Shown: positions 35,611 through 43,937, counted from the first letter of the stretch. The stretch: 64,000 nt of DNA from Microbacterium marinilacus (GCF_019753765.1 NZ_JAIJZW010000008.1:122166-186165), one strand, 5' to 3'. Translations and numbers: made by a program. The notes: generated by a model not told the origin, from the letters alone.

Positions 35611-36450
35611 ATGGCCACCATCGACATCCCCCGCGTCACGCTCAACGACGGCACCGTGTTCGCGGAGCTCGGACTCGGCACCTACAAGCTGACCGACGAG
35701 GAGGGGATCGCCGCGATCGAGTCCGGCATCCACTCCGGCTACCGGGTGCTCGACACCGCCGTCAACTACGGCAACGAGCGCGAGGTCGGCGAGGCGGTGC
35801 GTCGCAGCGGCATCGAGCGCGACGAGATCGTGGTGACCACCAAGGTGCCCGGCCGCCACCACGGCTACGAGGAGGCGATCGCGAGCGGCCGCGAATCGAA
35901 CGCGACCCTCGGCCTCGGTCGCATCGACCTGCTGCTGATCCACTGGCCGAACCCGCGCGTCGACAAGTACGTCGACACGTTCAAGGGGCTGGTGGCGCTG
36001 CGCGACGAGGGCCTCGTGCGCTCCGTCGGCGTCTCGAACTTCACCGAGGACATGCTGCAGCGCCTCATCGACGAGACCGGCGTCGTGCCCGCGGTCAACC
36101 AGGTCGAGCTGCACCCCTACTTCCCACAGGCGGCCCTACGCGCGTTCCATGCCCGCCACGGCATCCGCACCGAGAGCTGGAGCCCGCTCGCGCGCCGCAG
36201 CGAACTGCTCACCGAGCCGCTGATCCAGGAGCTCGCCGAGGTCTACCGCGTGACCCCGACGCAGGTGGTGCTGCGCTGGCACGTCCAGCTGGGCTCCACG
36301 CCGATCCCGAAGTCCGCCGACGCCGACCGCCAGCGCGAGAACGCCGACGTGTTCGGCTTCACGCTCGACGACGAGCACGTCGAGGCGCTCTCCGCGCTCG
36401 AGCGGGGGCGCCTCTGGGACGGCGACCCGCTGACCCACGAGGAGTTCTGA
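35611..36450 (+). CDS. Aldo/keto reductase
   Basis: The product is 279 residues, the size of the prokaryotic AKR5 group (2,5-diketo-D-gluconate reductase-like). The catalytic tetrad is intact: Asp48, Tyr53 (AVNYGNE), Lys78 (VTTKV) and His111 (LLIHWP). NADPH contacts are in IPKSADADRQRENADVF. It probably reduces small aldehydes or ketones; the natural substrate is unknown. Confidence 0.9.
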   Translation: MATIDIPRVTLNDGTVFAELGLGTYKLTDEEGIAAIESGIHSGYRVLDTAVNYGNEREVGEAVRRSGIERDEIVVTTKVPGRHHGYEEAIASGRESNATLGLGRIDLLLIHWPNPRVDKYVDTFKGLVALRDEGLVRSVGVSNFTEDMLQRLIDETGVVPAVNQVELHPYFPQAALRAFHARHGIRTESWSPLARRSELLTEPLIQELAEVYRVTPTQVVLRWHVQLGSTPIPKSADADRQRENADVFGFTLDDEHVEALSALERGRLWDGDPLTHEEF

Positions 36451-36455
36451 CAGAA

Positions 36456-36470
36456 CGGGGCGCGGCCCCG
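36456..36470. terminator. Small hairpin between convergent aldo/keto reductase and VOC genes
   Basis: CGGGGC (36456-36461), loop GCG, GCCCCG (36465-36470) form a six-pair GC stem five bases after the reductase stop and just before the end of the convergent VOC gene. Confidence 0.5.
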
Positions 36471-36472
36471 GC

Positions 36473-36943
36473 TCAGTCGTCGGCGAAGCCGTCGTCCCCG
36501 TCCTCGTCGAAGCCTTCCTCCTCGTCCTCGAAGTTCTCCTCGTCGAGGATCGAGATCATCCAGCGCACGCCGAAGCGGTCGGTGAGCATCCCGAACAGGC
36601 CGCCCCAGTCCGGTTCGGTGAGCGGCAGGACGACCGTGCCGCCGTCCGACAGCGCCTCCCACCACTCCGCGAGGTCCTCCTCCTCGTCGCCGCTGATCGA
36701 CACGGCGTGACCGCCGGGGCCTGCGAACGGAGCGCCGGACGGAGTGTCGCTCGCCATCAGGACCATCCCGTCGGGCGTCTCGAGCACGGCGTGCAGCACG
36801 AGGTCGGCATCGGCCGGATCGTGGTCGACGCCGCCGTCGGCGAACGTCTCCACCTCGAGCTCCCCGCCGAAGACGGAATGGTAGAACTCCATCGCCGCGC
36901 GGGCCTCGCCGCGGAAGGCGAGGTACGGATTGAGCACGGGCAT
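36473..36943 (-). CDS. VOC-family (PhnB/glyoxalase-like) protein
   Basis: The product is 156 residues. It begins with the PhnB-type pattern NPYLAFRGEARAAMEFYHSVFGGEL and has GGHAVSISGDEEEDLAEWWEALSDGG and WGGLFGMLTDRFGVRWMI, the typical two-module VOC arrangement. The C-terminus is a long acidic tail (EDEEEGFDEDGDD). PhnB-like proteins bind small metabolites, but catalytic activity is rarely known. Confidence 0.85.
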   Translation of the reverse strand: MPVLNPYLAFRGEARAAMEFYHSVFGGELEVETFADGGVDHDPADADLVLHAVLETPDGMVLMASDTPSGAPFAGPGGHAVSISGDEEEDLAEWWEALSDGGTVVLPLTEPDWGGLFGMLTDRFGVRWMISILDEENFEDEEEGFDEDGDDGFADD

Positions 36944-37030
36944 GACCGACTCCTCACGGGGCGCCGACGGGGATCGGGATCAGTCTCGTCTCCGTGCCGG
37001 GAGCCCCACAAGGCCGCTGAGGGCGTGTCG

Positions 37031-38545
37031 TCAGCCGGCCCGATCCACGCCGCGCGCGGGCGCGGCGCCCTTCTGCTCGGCCGCGCCGAGGCGGCTGTGA
37101 CGGCGCGAGTACACGAAGTACACGACCACGCCGATCGCGAGCCAGACGACGAACCGGATCCAGGTGTCGAGCGTGAGGTTCAGCATCAGGTAGAGGCAGA
37201 TCACGGCCGACACGATCGGCAGCACGGGCACCCACGGCACGCGGAACGCGCGCGGCAGGTCCGGGCGGGTACGGCGCAGGACGATGACGCCGATCGAGAC
37301 CAGGACGAACGCGGCCAGGGTGCCGATGTTGACGAGCTCGGCGAGGGTGGACAGCGGCACGAAGGCCGCGAGGATCGCGACGACCACGCCGGTGATGATC
37401 GTGATGCGGTACGGGGTGCCGAATCGCGGGTGGGTCTTCGCGAGTGCCTGCGGCAGCAGCCCGTCACGCGCCATCGCGAACGCGACGCGCGTCTGCCCCA
37501 TGAGCAGGATCATCGACACGACGACGAGCCCGATGCAGGCGCCGAGCGCGATCACCGACCCCATGAACGGCAGGTCGGCGGCGACGAACGCCGTCGCCAG
37601 GGGAGCGCCGTCCTCCGGATCGATGTCGCGGAAGTTCTGCATGCCGGTGATGACGAGCGAGACCGCCATGTAGAGGACGGTGACGATCGCGAGCGCGCCG
37701 AGGATGCCGCGGGGGAGATCCCGCTGCGGGTTGCGGGTCTCCTCTGCCGTCGTGGCGACGACGTCGAAGCCGATGAACGCGAAGAACACCATCGCCGCGG
37801 CCGCGAACACGCCGCCGATGCCGTACACGCTCGGGTCCAGGCCGAAGATGCCCTGCACGATCGGCTGATGGAAGACGTCGCCCTCGCCACCCTGAGCGGA
37901 CTCGGCCGGCGGGACGAACGGCACCCAGTTCGACACCTTCACGAGGAACGCGCCGACCACGACGACCAGCAGCACCACGAGGATCTTGATGCCGGTGATG
38001 ATCTGGTTGAGGCGGCTCGACAGCTTGATTCCGCCGATCGTCACCGCGGTGAGACCGAGCACCAGCAGGCCCGCGGGCAGATTCACGAACCCGCTCTCGA
38101 CGGTCGCGATCTCCGGCGGGATCTCGAACCAGGTGCCCTGCAGCACGACGCCGAGGTACTGGCTGAAGGAGGTGGCGAGAGCGGCCGCACCGACCGTGAA
38201 CTCGAGGATCAGATCCCAGCCGATGATCCACGCGAGCAGCTCGCCGAGGGTCGCGTACGTGAAGGTGTAGGCGCTGCCCGCGACGGGCACGGTCGAGGCG
38301 AACTCCGCATAGCAGAGCGCCGCCAGAGCGCAGGCGACGCCCGCGATCAGGAACGACAGCGCGATCGCGGGGCCGGCATTGGTGGCGGCGGCATGCCCGG
38401 TGAGGACGAAGATGCCGGCGCCGACGCAGACGCCGATGCCGAACAGGATCAGATCGAACACACCCAGGTTCTTCTTGAGCTGGTGCTCGGGCTCCTGGGT
38501 GTCGGCGATGCTCTGCTCGATCGACTTGGTGCGGAACAGACTCAT
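37031..38545 (-). CDS. APC-family amino-acid permease (cationic amino acid transporter type)
   Basis: The product is 504 residues with about 12-14 membrane helices. The first helix region FGIGVCVGAGIFVLTGHAA and FAFIGFDVVATTAEETRNPQRDLPRGI are the classic CAT/YfnA signatures of the APC superfamily. It imports amino acids by proton coupling. The ATG at 38545 begins MSLFRTKSIEQSI, the standard N-terminus of this group; the frame is open upstream without coding character. Confidence 0.9.
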   Translation of the reverse strand: MSLFRTKSIEQSIADTQEPEHQLKKNLGVFDLILFGIGVCVGAGIFVLTGHAAATNAGPAIALSFLIAGVACALAALCYAEFASTVPVAGSAYTFTYATLGELLAWIIGWDLILEFTVGAAALATSFSQYLGVVLQGTWFEIPPEIATVESGFVNLPAGLLVLGLTAVTIGGIKLSSRLNQIITGIKILVVLLVVVVGAFLVKVSNWVPFVPPAESAQGGEGDVFHQPIVQGIFGLDPSVYGIGGVFAAAAMVFFAFIGFDVVATTAEETRNPQRDLPRGILGALAIVTVLYMAVSLVITGMQNFRDIDPEDGAPLATAFVAADLPFMGSVIALGACIGLVVVSMILLMGQTRVAFAMARDGLLPQALAKTHPRFGTPYRITIITGVVVAILAAFVPLSTLAELVNIGTLAAFVLVSIGVIVLRRTRPDLPRAFRVPWVPVLPIVSAVICLYLMLNLTLDTWIRFVVWLAIGVVVYFVYSRRHSRLGAAEQKGAAPARGVDRAG

Positions 38546-38577
38546 CCGTAAAGCCTTACACGGCGAGGCCGTCGTCG

Positions 38578-38787
38578 TCAGCGCTTGACGCCGAAGACGA
38601 AGTACGCGAGAGGGCCGAGCCAGTTGATCAGGATCACCGGGATCCACGCCGGCTTGCTGCCGCGGACCTCGCCGTCGCGGCGGGCCCACAGGTCGGAGAA
38701 GGCGGCCAGCGCGAGTGCGATCTGCACGAGACCGACGACGCCGAGCAGCAGCCGGCCGGGAAGGGAGACGTCCTTGTTGGCGGTCAT
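38578..38787 (-). CDS. Small membrane protein, PLD-nuclease-N-terminal-like (PLDc_N)
   Basis: The product is 69 residues with two hydrophobic helices separated by RRDGEVRGSKPAWIPVILINWLGPLAYFVFGVKR. The W-x-P...N-x-x-G-P-x-x-Y-F-V-F-G pattern is that of PLDc_N domain proteins. It probably sits in the inner membrane; function unknown. It reads in the same direction as the permease, 32 bases upstream of its start. Confidence 0.75.
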   Translation of the reverse strand: MTANKDVSLPGRLLLGVVGLVQIALALAAFSDLWARRDGEVRGSKPAWIPVILINWLGPLAYFVFGVKR

Positions 38788-38865
38788 GCGTCCATTCTGC
38801 GCACGGCCCGCGTGCTTGTCACGGGATTCTCGCGGCGGAGCCCCAAGCCAGGGCGACCACGGGCC

Positions 38866-39678
38866 TCAGGCCGGCGCGACCGGGCCGTGAGGCGCGTGGT
38901 ACTCGGACTCGCCGCGCTTCCAGTACCCCTTCACCACCACGCGGTCGGCGTCGAGGCCCCAGCGCTCCACCAGCAGCGCCCGGCCGGTCTTGACGATCGC
39001 CTGCTCTGCCGCGACGAAGCCGAACACGTGTCCGTCGGGGCGGTCGGCGGCGGTCAGGGCGTCGAGGCGGGCTGCGAGGACGGAGCCTGCAGCGGCGTCG
39101 CCACGGTGCAGGTACTCGACATCGACCGCGGCGTCGATCGGGATCTCGTGCTCGGCGTCCGCGACCTCGATCAGGATCGTCGCCGGGGCCCCGGCAGGGA
39201 TGAGCGCGGCGTAGCGACGGATCTGCGGGACCGCCGTCTCGTCGCCGGCGAGCAGCCAGGCGTCCGGCGTGCCCGACACCGACAGCGAACCGCGCGGCCC
39301 GCCGATCCCCGCGAGCGAGCCGAGGGGCGCTCCGGCCGCCCACAGGCCCGCGACGCCCTCGTCGCCGTGCACGGCGAACTCCAGGTCGAGCCACCCGGTG
39401 CCGTCCTCGGCCGTGCCCCACGCGAGGGGCGTGTACTCGCGGCTCGGGAACTCCCGCATGGTCTCGATGGTGTCGGCCGGACCCTGTGCGAAGAACACGC
39501 GGATGTGGTCGTCGTGGCCCCGAGACCCGAAGCCGACGAGGTCGGCTCCCTGCAGCCGGACCCGCACGTAGTCGGCGGCGATCCACTCGCGGGCGACCAG
39601 CGTGGCGAAGCGGAACTTCAGGTCGAGCCTCTCGCGCTCCAGGGTGAAGGACTGCGGAATACCGGAAGCGGTGCTCAT
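38866..39678 (-). CDS. Siderophore-interacting protein (ferric-siderophore reductase, SIP type)
   Basis: The product is 270 residues. The FAD-binding domain has DHIRVFF and SREYTPL (RxYTxR-like); the NAD(P)H-binding part has PDAWLLAGDETAVPQI, a hallmark of SIP/ViuB reductases, and a late RVVVKGYWKRGESEYH. It releases iron in the cytoplasm by reducing imported ferric siderophores. A DtxR/IdeR-type box directly precedes the start, indicating repression by iron. Confidence 0.92.
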   Translation of the reverse strand: MSTASGIPQSFTLERERLDLKFRFATLVAREWIAADYVRVRLQGADLVGFGSRGHDDHIRVFFAQGPADTIETMREFPSREYTPLAWGTAEDGTGWLDLEFAVHGDEGVAGLWAAGAPLGSLAGIGGPRGSLSVSGTPDAWLLAGDETAVPQIRRYAALIPAGAPATILIEVADAEHEIPIDAAVDVEYLHRGDAAAGSVLAARLDALTAADRPDGHVFGFVAAEQAIVKTGRALLVERWGLDADRVVVKGYWKRGESEYHAPHGPVAPA

Positions 39679-39697
39679 GTAGGGGAGCCTAACTCAG
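39679..39697 (-). promoter_or_regulatory. DtxR/IdeR iron box overlapping a leaderless promoter
   Basis: The coding-strand sequence CTGAGTTAGGCTCCCCTAC matches 13 of 19 positions of the palindromic DtxR/IdeR consensus (TTAGGTTAGGCTAACCTAA) and abuts the ATG. TAGGCT within it is seven bases before the ATG and fits an actinobacterial TANNNT -10 box, so the mRNA would be leaderless and repressor binding would block it. Confidence 0.65.
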
Positions 39698-39719
39698 CCG
39701 CGCTCGCGCGGTCCGGGGA

Positions 39720-39908
39720 TCAGAGGCGGGCGCCGTCGTCGCCCTCGTCGCGCCCCGGGTTCTTGCCCTTGCGAGCCTCGAACGCCACGAACAGGCCCAT
39801 CGAGACGAGCAGGCCGATCAGCAGCCCGAGCCACACGCTGTCGAGGTACGCGGCGCCGAGGACGGCACCGGCGATGAGCACGGCCGCGCTGCGCAGGATC
39901 AGCCACAT
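39720..39908 (-). CDS. Small two-helix membrane protein
   Basis: The product is 62 residues: two hydrophobic helices (WLILRSAAVLIAGAVLGAAY, WLGLLIGLLVSMGLFVAF) and a charged C-terminus (EARKGKNPGRDEGDD). No family recognised. The ATG at 39908 is preferred because it starts immediately before the first helix. A short GC hairpin (39698-39711) follows the gene. Confidence 0.6.
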   Translation of the reverse strand: MWLILRSAAVLIAGAVLGAAYLDSVWLGLLIGLLVSMGLFVAFEARKGKNPGRDEGDDGARL

Positions 39909-39927
39909 GCTGCCAGCGTAGGCGCGC

Positions 39928-40911
39928 TCAGCGCGACCGGTGGTCCTCGGGGTGCAGCCGCGGCGCACGACGGGGCTCGCGCACGCCCGAGGCGAGGATG
40001 AGCCGGATGACCCGCTGACGGTGCCCGGCCCACGGCGCGAGCAGCTCGAGCATGCCGTCGTCGTCCACGCGGGAGCCGGTGAGCGCATAGCCGACCTGGT
40101 GGGCGAGGTGGAAGTCGCCGACGCTCACCGCGTCGGGATCGCCGAGCGCCCGGATGCGGGTCTCGGACGCGGTCCACACGCCGATGCCGCGCACGCTGGT
40201 GAGGACGGCGTCACGCCCGGGGCCGTCCGCCGCGGCCTCGACCGCGCGCACGAGCGACTCGCCGCGGCGCGCGGCCTCGACGATCGCACGGCTCTGCGGC
40301 GGCTCGAGGCCGGCGCGGTGCCACGCCCACGACGGGATGCCACGCCAGCCGTCGATCGAGGGCGGCGCGAACATCGGTCTGGGAGTGGGGCCCGGTGCGC
40401 GATCGCCGAACCAGGCGACGAGCCGGCGCCACGCCCCGAACGCCTGCTGCAGCGTCACCTTCTGCTCGGTGACCGACTGCGCGAGGGCGTCGAACAGCAC
40501 GTCCCCCCGCCCCAGCCGGAGGCCGTGTCGGCGGCGATGCGTCTCCCGGAGGAGCGGGTGGGGCGACGGGTCGAACCCCGCATCGTCGTCGGTCGCGCCG
40601 CACAGCGCGGGGACCTGCGCGATCGCCCATTCGCGGCCCGGTCCCCAGGCGGCCGCCCTGACCGATCCGTCGGCGCTCTGGCGCAGCACGGTGGTCGCGA
40701 CCCCCTGCGGCGTCCGGGTGGCGCGCCAGATGCGCTCGCCTTCCCAGGCCTGAGCCGGGTCGCCCGGCCCGCGCTGGAGGCCCGCCACGGTGGCATACAG
40801 GTCGAGCTCTCGCCTCGGCCGGTACACCGTCTCGAGCCGCGGCCCCGGATCCGGCCGCGGGTCGCGTTCGCGCACCGGATGGCGCGACACGAGCGCGGCG
40901 GACGGGATCAT
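39928..40911 (-). CDS. DNA-3-methyladenine glycosylase family protein (AlkA-like, HhH-GPD)
   Basis: The product is 327 residues. A helix-hairpin-helix VRGIGVWTASE (240-250) is followed by the catalytic Asp266 in VSVGDFHLAHQVGYAL, as in AlkA-type glycosylases. It excises alkylated purines from DNA as the first step of base excision repair. The N-terminal 120 residues form the AlkA-like beta domain. No methyltransferase or Ada domain is fused. Start ATG at 40911. Confidence 0.88.
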   Translation of the reverse strand: MIPSAALVSRHPVRERDPRPDPGPRLETVYRPRRELDLYATVAGLQRGPGDPAQAWEGERIWRATRTPQGVATTVLRQSADGSVRAAAWGPGREWAIAQVPALCGATDDDAGFDPSPHPLLRETHRRRHGLRLGRGDVLFDALAQSVTEQKVTLQQAFGAWRRLVAWFGDRAPGPTPRPMFAPPSIDGWRGIPSWAWHRAGLEPPQSRAIVEAARRGESLVRAVEAAADGPGRDAVLTSVRGIGVWTASETRIRALGDPDAVSVGDFHLAHQVGYALTGSRVDDDGMLELLAPWAGHRQRVIRLILASGVREPRRAPRLHPEDHRSR

Positions 40912-41009
40912 GCGCTCACGCTACGCGAGGCGACCGACAAAGCCGCCTTCGGCTCCCAGTCGTCTGCCACCCGGGTGACCGGCGGCCCGGCGCGGCCGGC
41001 GCCGACGAC

Positions 41010-41756
41010 TCAGAAGCGGTCGGGCGAGGGGGCGCCGGAGCCGTAGCGCACCGCGACGTCGGCGTGGCGGTCGAAGCGGTAGCCCGCGCCGCGCACCGTC
41101 CGCACGATGTCCTGGAACGCGCCGAGCTTAGAGCGCAGGCGACGCACGTGGACGTCGATCGTGCGCTCGCCGGGAGCGTCCGCGTCGCCCGCGTCCCAGA
41201 GGGATCCGACCAGCTCGCCGCGCTCGATCGTGCGGCCCTCGCGCAGCACGAGGTACTGCAGCAGCTCGAACTCCTTGAAGGTGAGGTTCGCCGACTCGCC
41301 GTCGATCACGACGCGCTTGCGGGAGATGTCGACGACGACGCCGCGCGCGGCCTCGGTCTGCTCCTCCGACTGCGCCTTGGTGCGCGCGACGGCGCCGGGC
41401 TCGTGCAGGGCGAGGCGCACGACGTCGACGTCGCGTCCACCCGCCTGCTGCGGGGCGAGTGCGACGGCGGCGTAGGTCTCTGCGCTGGGCGCGAGCTCGG
41501 CGAGCGTGCGACGCAGCGCGTCGACGATGACGGGAAGCGAGACCCCGTCGGCCGCGGCCTTCAGCTCGTCGAGGCCGACGTAGAGGGCGAATCCGCGCGG
41601 GGCGGCGTTGGGCTTCGGTGCCTCAGCGGCCTGCTGCGCGGGCGCGGCGACGGTCGTCGGGCGCTGCTCGGCCAGCTGGGGGAGCGGACGGAGATGGCGG
41701 ACCGGGCGCGTGGTGACGGTGGCCGGGCGGTCGAGGAGGGCGGTGGCGTTCGACAT
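41010..41756 (-). CDS. Winged-helix (OmpR/PhoB-type) DNA-binding protein without receiver domain
   Basis: The product is 248 residues. The C-terminal OmpR-type wing is clear: GVVVDISRKRVVIDGESANLTFKEFELLQYLVLREGRTIERGELVGSLW and ERTIDVHVRRLRSKLG...IVRTVRGAGYRFD. The N-terminal 140 residues (a Pro/Ala-rich stretch, then a small alpha/beta domain) do not contain a phosphorylatable receiver. The ATG at 41756 follows AAGGACA. It is preceded by a long leader with a Cys-rich upstream ORF, so it may be controlled by attenuation. Possibly a sulfur or redox regulator, inferred only from that leader. Confidence 0.8.
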   Translation of the reverse strand: MSNATALLDRPATVTTRPVRHLRPLPQLAEQRPTTVAAPAQQAAEAPKPNAAPRGFALYVGLDELKAAADGVSLPVIVDALRRTLAELAPSAETYAAVALAPQQAGGRDVDVVRLALHEPGAVARTKAQSEEQTEAARGVVVDISRKRVVIDGESANLTFKEFELLQYLVLREGRTIERGELVGSLWDAGDADAPGERTIDVHVRRLRSKLGAFQDIVRTVRGAGYRFDRHADVAVRYGSGAPSPDRF

Positions 41757-42067
41757 GATGATGTGTCCTTGCGGGGGATGCGCAGCCGATGCGAGCGGCC
41801 TTGCGAAGTGTGTGTCGGTCAGGCCGTTCACGCTCAGATCGCGAGGGCCTGTGCCGGCGGCATCCGGTGATGCCGAGCGGCGGGAGAGACCGGCGGACCG
41901 GTGCTCTGGCTCCGAGAGGCTGTCGCCTCAGAGGAGCGGTGCGGCGAGGAGGTCTCTACTCAGCGGCACATTCGACAGCACATGTCAGCGCGCCCGGGCA
42001 TCATCATCCCGGTGGTCCCGTTCGCCTCCCAGGCGGACAGAAGCGTGGCGTCGCTGTACATGCCGTC
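41757..42067 (-). promoter_or_regulatory. Long structured 5' leader of the winged-helix regulator
   Basis: From the promoter at 42068-42097 to the ATG at 41756 there are about 310 bases. After the upstream ORF the minus-strand RNA can form GAGGC-GACA-GCCTC (41929-41916), ACCGG-TCCG-CCGGT (41902-41889) and CGGCATC-ACCG-GATGCCG (41875-41858). GGTCTC (plus strand 41951-41956) can instead pair with GAGACC (41886-41891), which overlaps the second hairpin, so two folds are mutually exclusive. Confidence 0.6.
41960..42061 (-). CDS. Leaderless upstream ORF, 33-residue Cys-rich leader peptide
   Basis: The ATG at 42061 lies six bases after a -10 box, so the transcript would start at the codon itself. 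It encodes 33 residues ending ...MMMPGRADMCCRMCR, with three Cys in the last six codons (28, 29, 32) and TGA at 41960-41962. Cys-rich upstream ORFs are known in actinobacteria as sensors of cysteine supply by ribosome stalling. Here the stop is four bases before a segment that can pair downstream. Confidence 0.6.
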   Translation of the reverse strand: MYSDATLLSAWEANGTTGMMMPGRADMCCRMCR

Positions 42068-42097
42068 ATTGTGTCCGGGCGTGTCGCACGATGTCAA
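42068..42097 (-). promoter_or_regulatory. Consensus promoter driving the upstream ORF and winged-helix gene
   Basis: On the minus strand TTGACA (42097-42092) is a perfect -35 and CACAAT (42073-42068) a four-of-six -10, with an 18-base spacer. This is the best sigma-70-type promoter seen in the window and starts transcription at about 42061. Confidence 0.7.
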
Positions 42098-42150
42098 ACC
42101 GTTTCAGTGCCCACGGCGGTTCATGACGCAATGTGACACGCGGCGGCTGT

Positions 42151-42681
42151 TCACGTGGCGCAGATCCCGCTGTCGTCGCCCGCCGCATACGCGACGACGA
42201 GGTCGCCTCCCCCCGCGGAAACGAACAGCACCGCCAGCTCCTGGCGCGGCGTGGGCGTGCCGACGGCCTCGCCCTCGCGGTCCAGGTACTCGACGCCGGA
42301 CGCGTCGAGACAGACCCGGGCGGCGATGTCGGCGGTGGCCGGAGAGACCGACAGGCCGTATTCGGCCGGTACCTCGACCTGGGTCGCATCGACGATGCGG
42401 AAGACGGCGACCTCATGGCGCCCGCGTTGCATGATGCCGTCCGCGGCGAAGCCGGAGAGCTTCCACCGGAGCATGGCGTACATGTCGTCGTCGCTGCGGG
42501 CGCGCAGCCGGGCGTGGGCGGCCTCGGCGTCGCCGCCGGTGAGGAAGTCGTCCTGCGCGGCGACCCATTCGGCGTACGCCGTGCGCGCCGCGGCGGTCTG
42601 CGGCTCGGCGGGAGCACCGCACGCCGACAGCGGCGCGAGCAGGAGGAGGACGGCGGGGGCGAGGGGCGATCGACGGCGCAT
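42151..42681 (-). CDS. Secreted lipoprotein, unknown function
   Basis: The product is 176 residues. The signal peptide MRRRSPLAPAVLLLLAP ends in a lipobox LSAC (Cys near residue 21). The mature part has no recognised domain, though the length and alternating strands would fit an NTF2-like fold. The ATG at 42681 is selected because the signal peptide starts there. It diverges from the GNAT-like gene at 42785. Confidence 0.75.
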   Translation of the reverse strand: MRRRSPLAPAVLLLLAPLSACGAPAEPQTAAARTAYAEWVAAQDDFLTGGDAEAAHARLRARSDDDMYAMLRWKLSGFAADGIMQRGRHEVAVFRIVDATQVEVPAEYGLSVSPATADIAARVCLDASGVEYLDREGEAVGTPTPRQELAVLFVSAGGGDLVVAYAAGDDSGICAT

Positions 42682-42784
42682 GCCGCCGACGTTAGGGAGC
42701 GCGACCGCCCCGATCGGCGCCGTCCACAGGGAAACGCCAGCGGAGAGTCGTCCGCCTGTCTGTGGACGGACGTAACCTCTCAGC

Positions 42785-43081
42785 GTGAGTGAGTGGACTT
42801 TCTCGAACGACAAGGGTGCGTCTCGCTACGAGCTGCGTCGAGGCGGCGAGCTGGTCAGCGTGCTGGAGTACCGCGACAACGGGCGCACCGTGGCGCTGAC
42901 CCGTGCCGTGACCGTGCCGGCCCATCGCGGCAAGGGCTATGCCGCCGCGATCACGGAGCACGCCGTCTCGGAGATCGAGGCGGCAGGCGACCGCTCCGTG
43001 CTGCCCGTCTGCTGGTACGTGGCGGAGTGGTTCGCCGACCATCCTGAGCGAGCGGGAGTGCTCGCGGGCGCCTCCCGCTGA
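42785..43081 (+). CDS. Small GNAT-type N-acetyltransferase (YidJ-like)
   Basis: The product is 98 residues. It has TRAVTVPAHRGKGYAAAITEHAVSEIEAAGDRSVLPVCWYVAEWFADHPE, which is the minimal YidJ-like GNAT form. The reduced domain usually binds acetyl-CoA; the acceptor is unknown. The GTG start has no strong ribosome site. Confidence 0.85.
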   Translation: MSEWTFSNDKGASRYELRRGGELVSVLEYRDNGRTVALTRAVTVPAHRGKGYAAAITEHAVSEIEAAGDRSVLPVCWYVAEWFADHPERAGVLAGASR

Positions 43082-43082
43082 C

Positions 43083-43937
43083 CTAGCCCGGGCAGCCGAC
43101 GCCCGCCGGGTCCTGCAGACAGTCGCGCTGCACCAGCGCGGTGTGGACCTCGACGATCCGGATGTCTCGCGCCGCGGCAGGTGCCTCGACGACCCCGTCG
43201 ACGGCGCGCGTGCCCCAGGGGCCGAAGTCGACCACGGCGGTGTAGAGCGCGGTGACGGTGAGGGAGTACGAGCCCTTCGTCGCGTAGGCGTGGCTCGTGT
43301 CCGTCGGGGTGAACTCGGCCTGCTGGAGGGCGCTCCACGACGCCCCGCCCTGCGCGGTCTCGGTGACGGTGCCGTCGCCCCAGTCCTGCCGGAACCCGGC
43401 GGGCGCGAACGCGACCGAGACCGGGAACCCGAACAGCTCTCCGTGCACCGTCTGCGGCTGTGCCGTCGCGATCGCGTTCAGTGGCAGGCCTCTCGCACCG
43501 ATGCCGTCCGGCTCGGTGGTCACGCTCGGCGGCGCGGGGACGAAGCTCGCGATGTCGGAGACCGTGACGTACGCCGGAGGCGCGACGGGCGCCGCAACCT
43601 CCGGCTGCTCGTCGACCTCCTCGGGGATGTCGATGCACAGCCCGGTCACCCCGAAGTTGCGTATGCAGCGTCCCTGGCCGTCCGCCGTCTCCTGCGTCGC
43701 CTCGTCCAAGCTTCCAGGCGGTGCCCCTCCGCTTCCAGGAGGTGCGAAGCTCACGCCGGGAGCGGGTGGAGACTCGACGGTGATCGTAGATCCCACGTCG
43801 ACGCCCGCGCCCGTGTTCGCCGAGTCGGGGCAGCCGATGAAGACTGCTGCTTCGCCGCAGCCGGTTTCCGCAGCAGGCGGGTGCGCATCCATAACGGGCA
43901 AGAGCGCGACGATAGCGAGTACCCGCGAAGTCAGCAC
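43083..43937 (-). CDS. Secreted protein with PKD-like region
   Basis: The product is 284 residues with a short hydrophobic N-terminus (VLAIVALLPV). The C-terminal part has a PKD/Ig-like pattern: FRQDWGDGTVTET and DTSHAYATKGSYSLTVTALYTA (W-G-D-G-T, then H-x-Y...G-x-Y). Several Cys pairs suggest disulfides outside the cell. The GTG at 43937 lies inside the end of the preceding lipoprotein gene (7-base overlap) behind GAGGA, so the two are coupled. Confidence 0.7.
   Translation of the reverse strand: MLTSRVLAIVALLPVMDAHPPAAETGCGEAAVFIGCPDSANTGAGVDVGSTITVESPPAPGVSFAPPGSGGAPPGSLDEATQETADGQGRCIRNFGVTGLCIDIPEEVDEQPEVAAPVAPPAYVTVSDIASFVPAPPSVTTEPDGIGARGLPLNAIATAQPQTVHGELFGFPVSVAFAPAGFRQDWGDGTVTETAQGGASWSALQQAEFTPTDTSHAYATKGSYSLTVTALYTAVVDFGPWGTRAVDGVVEAPAAARDIRIVEVHTALVQRDCLQDPAGVGCPG

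Noticed and set aside
41757..42150. Known SAM or other standard riboswitch in the long leader
   Set aside because: I could not match the conserved core of any riboswitch I know; the Cys-rich ORF and alternative stems argue for peptide-based attenuation instead.
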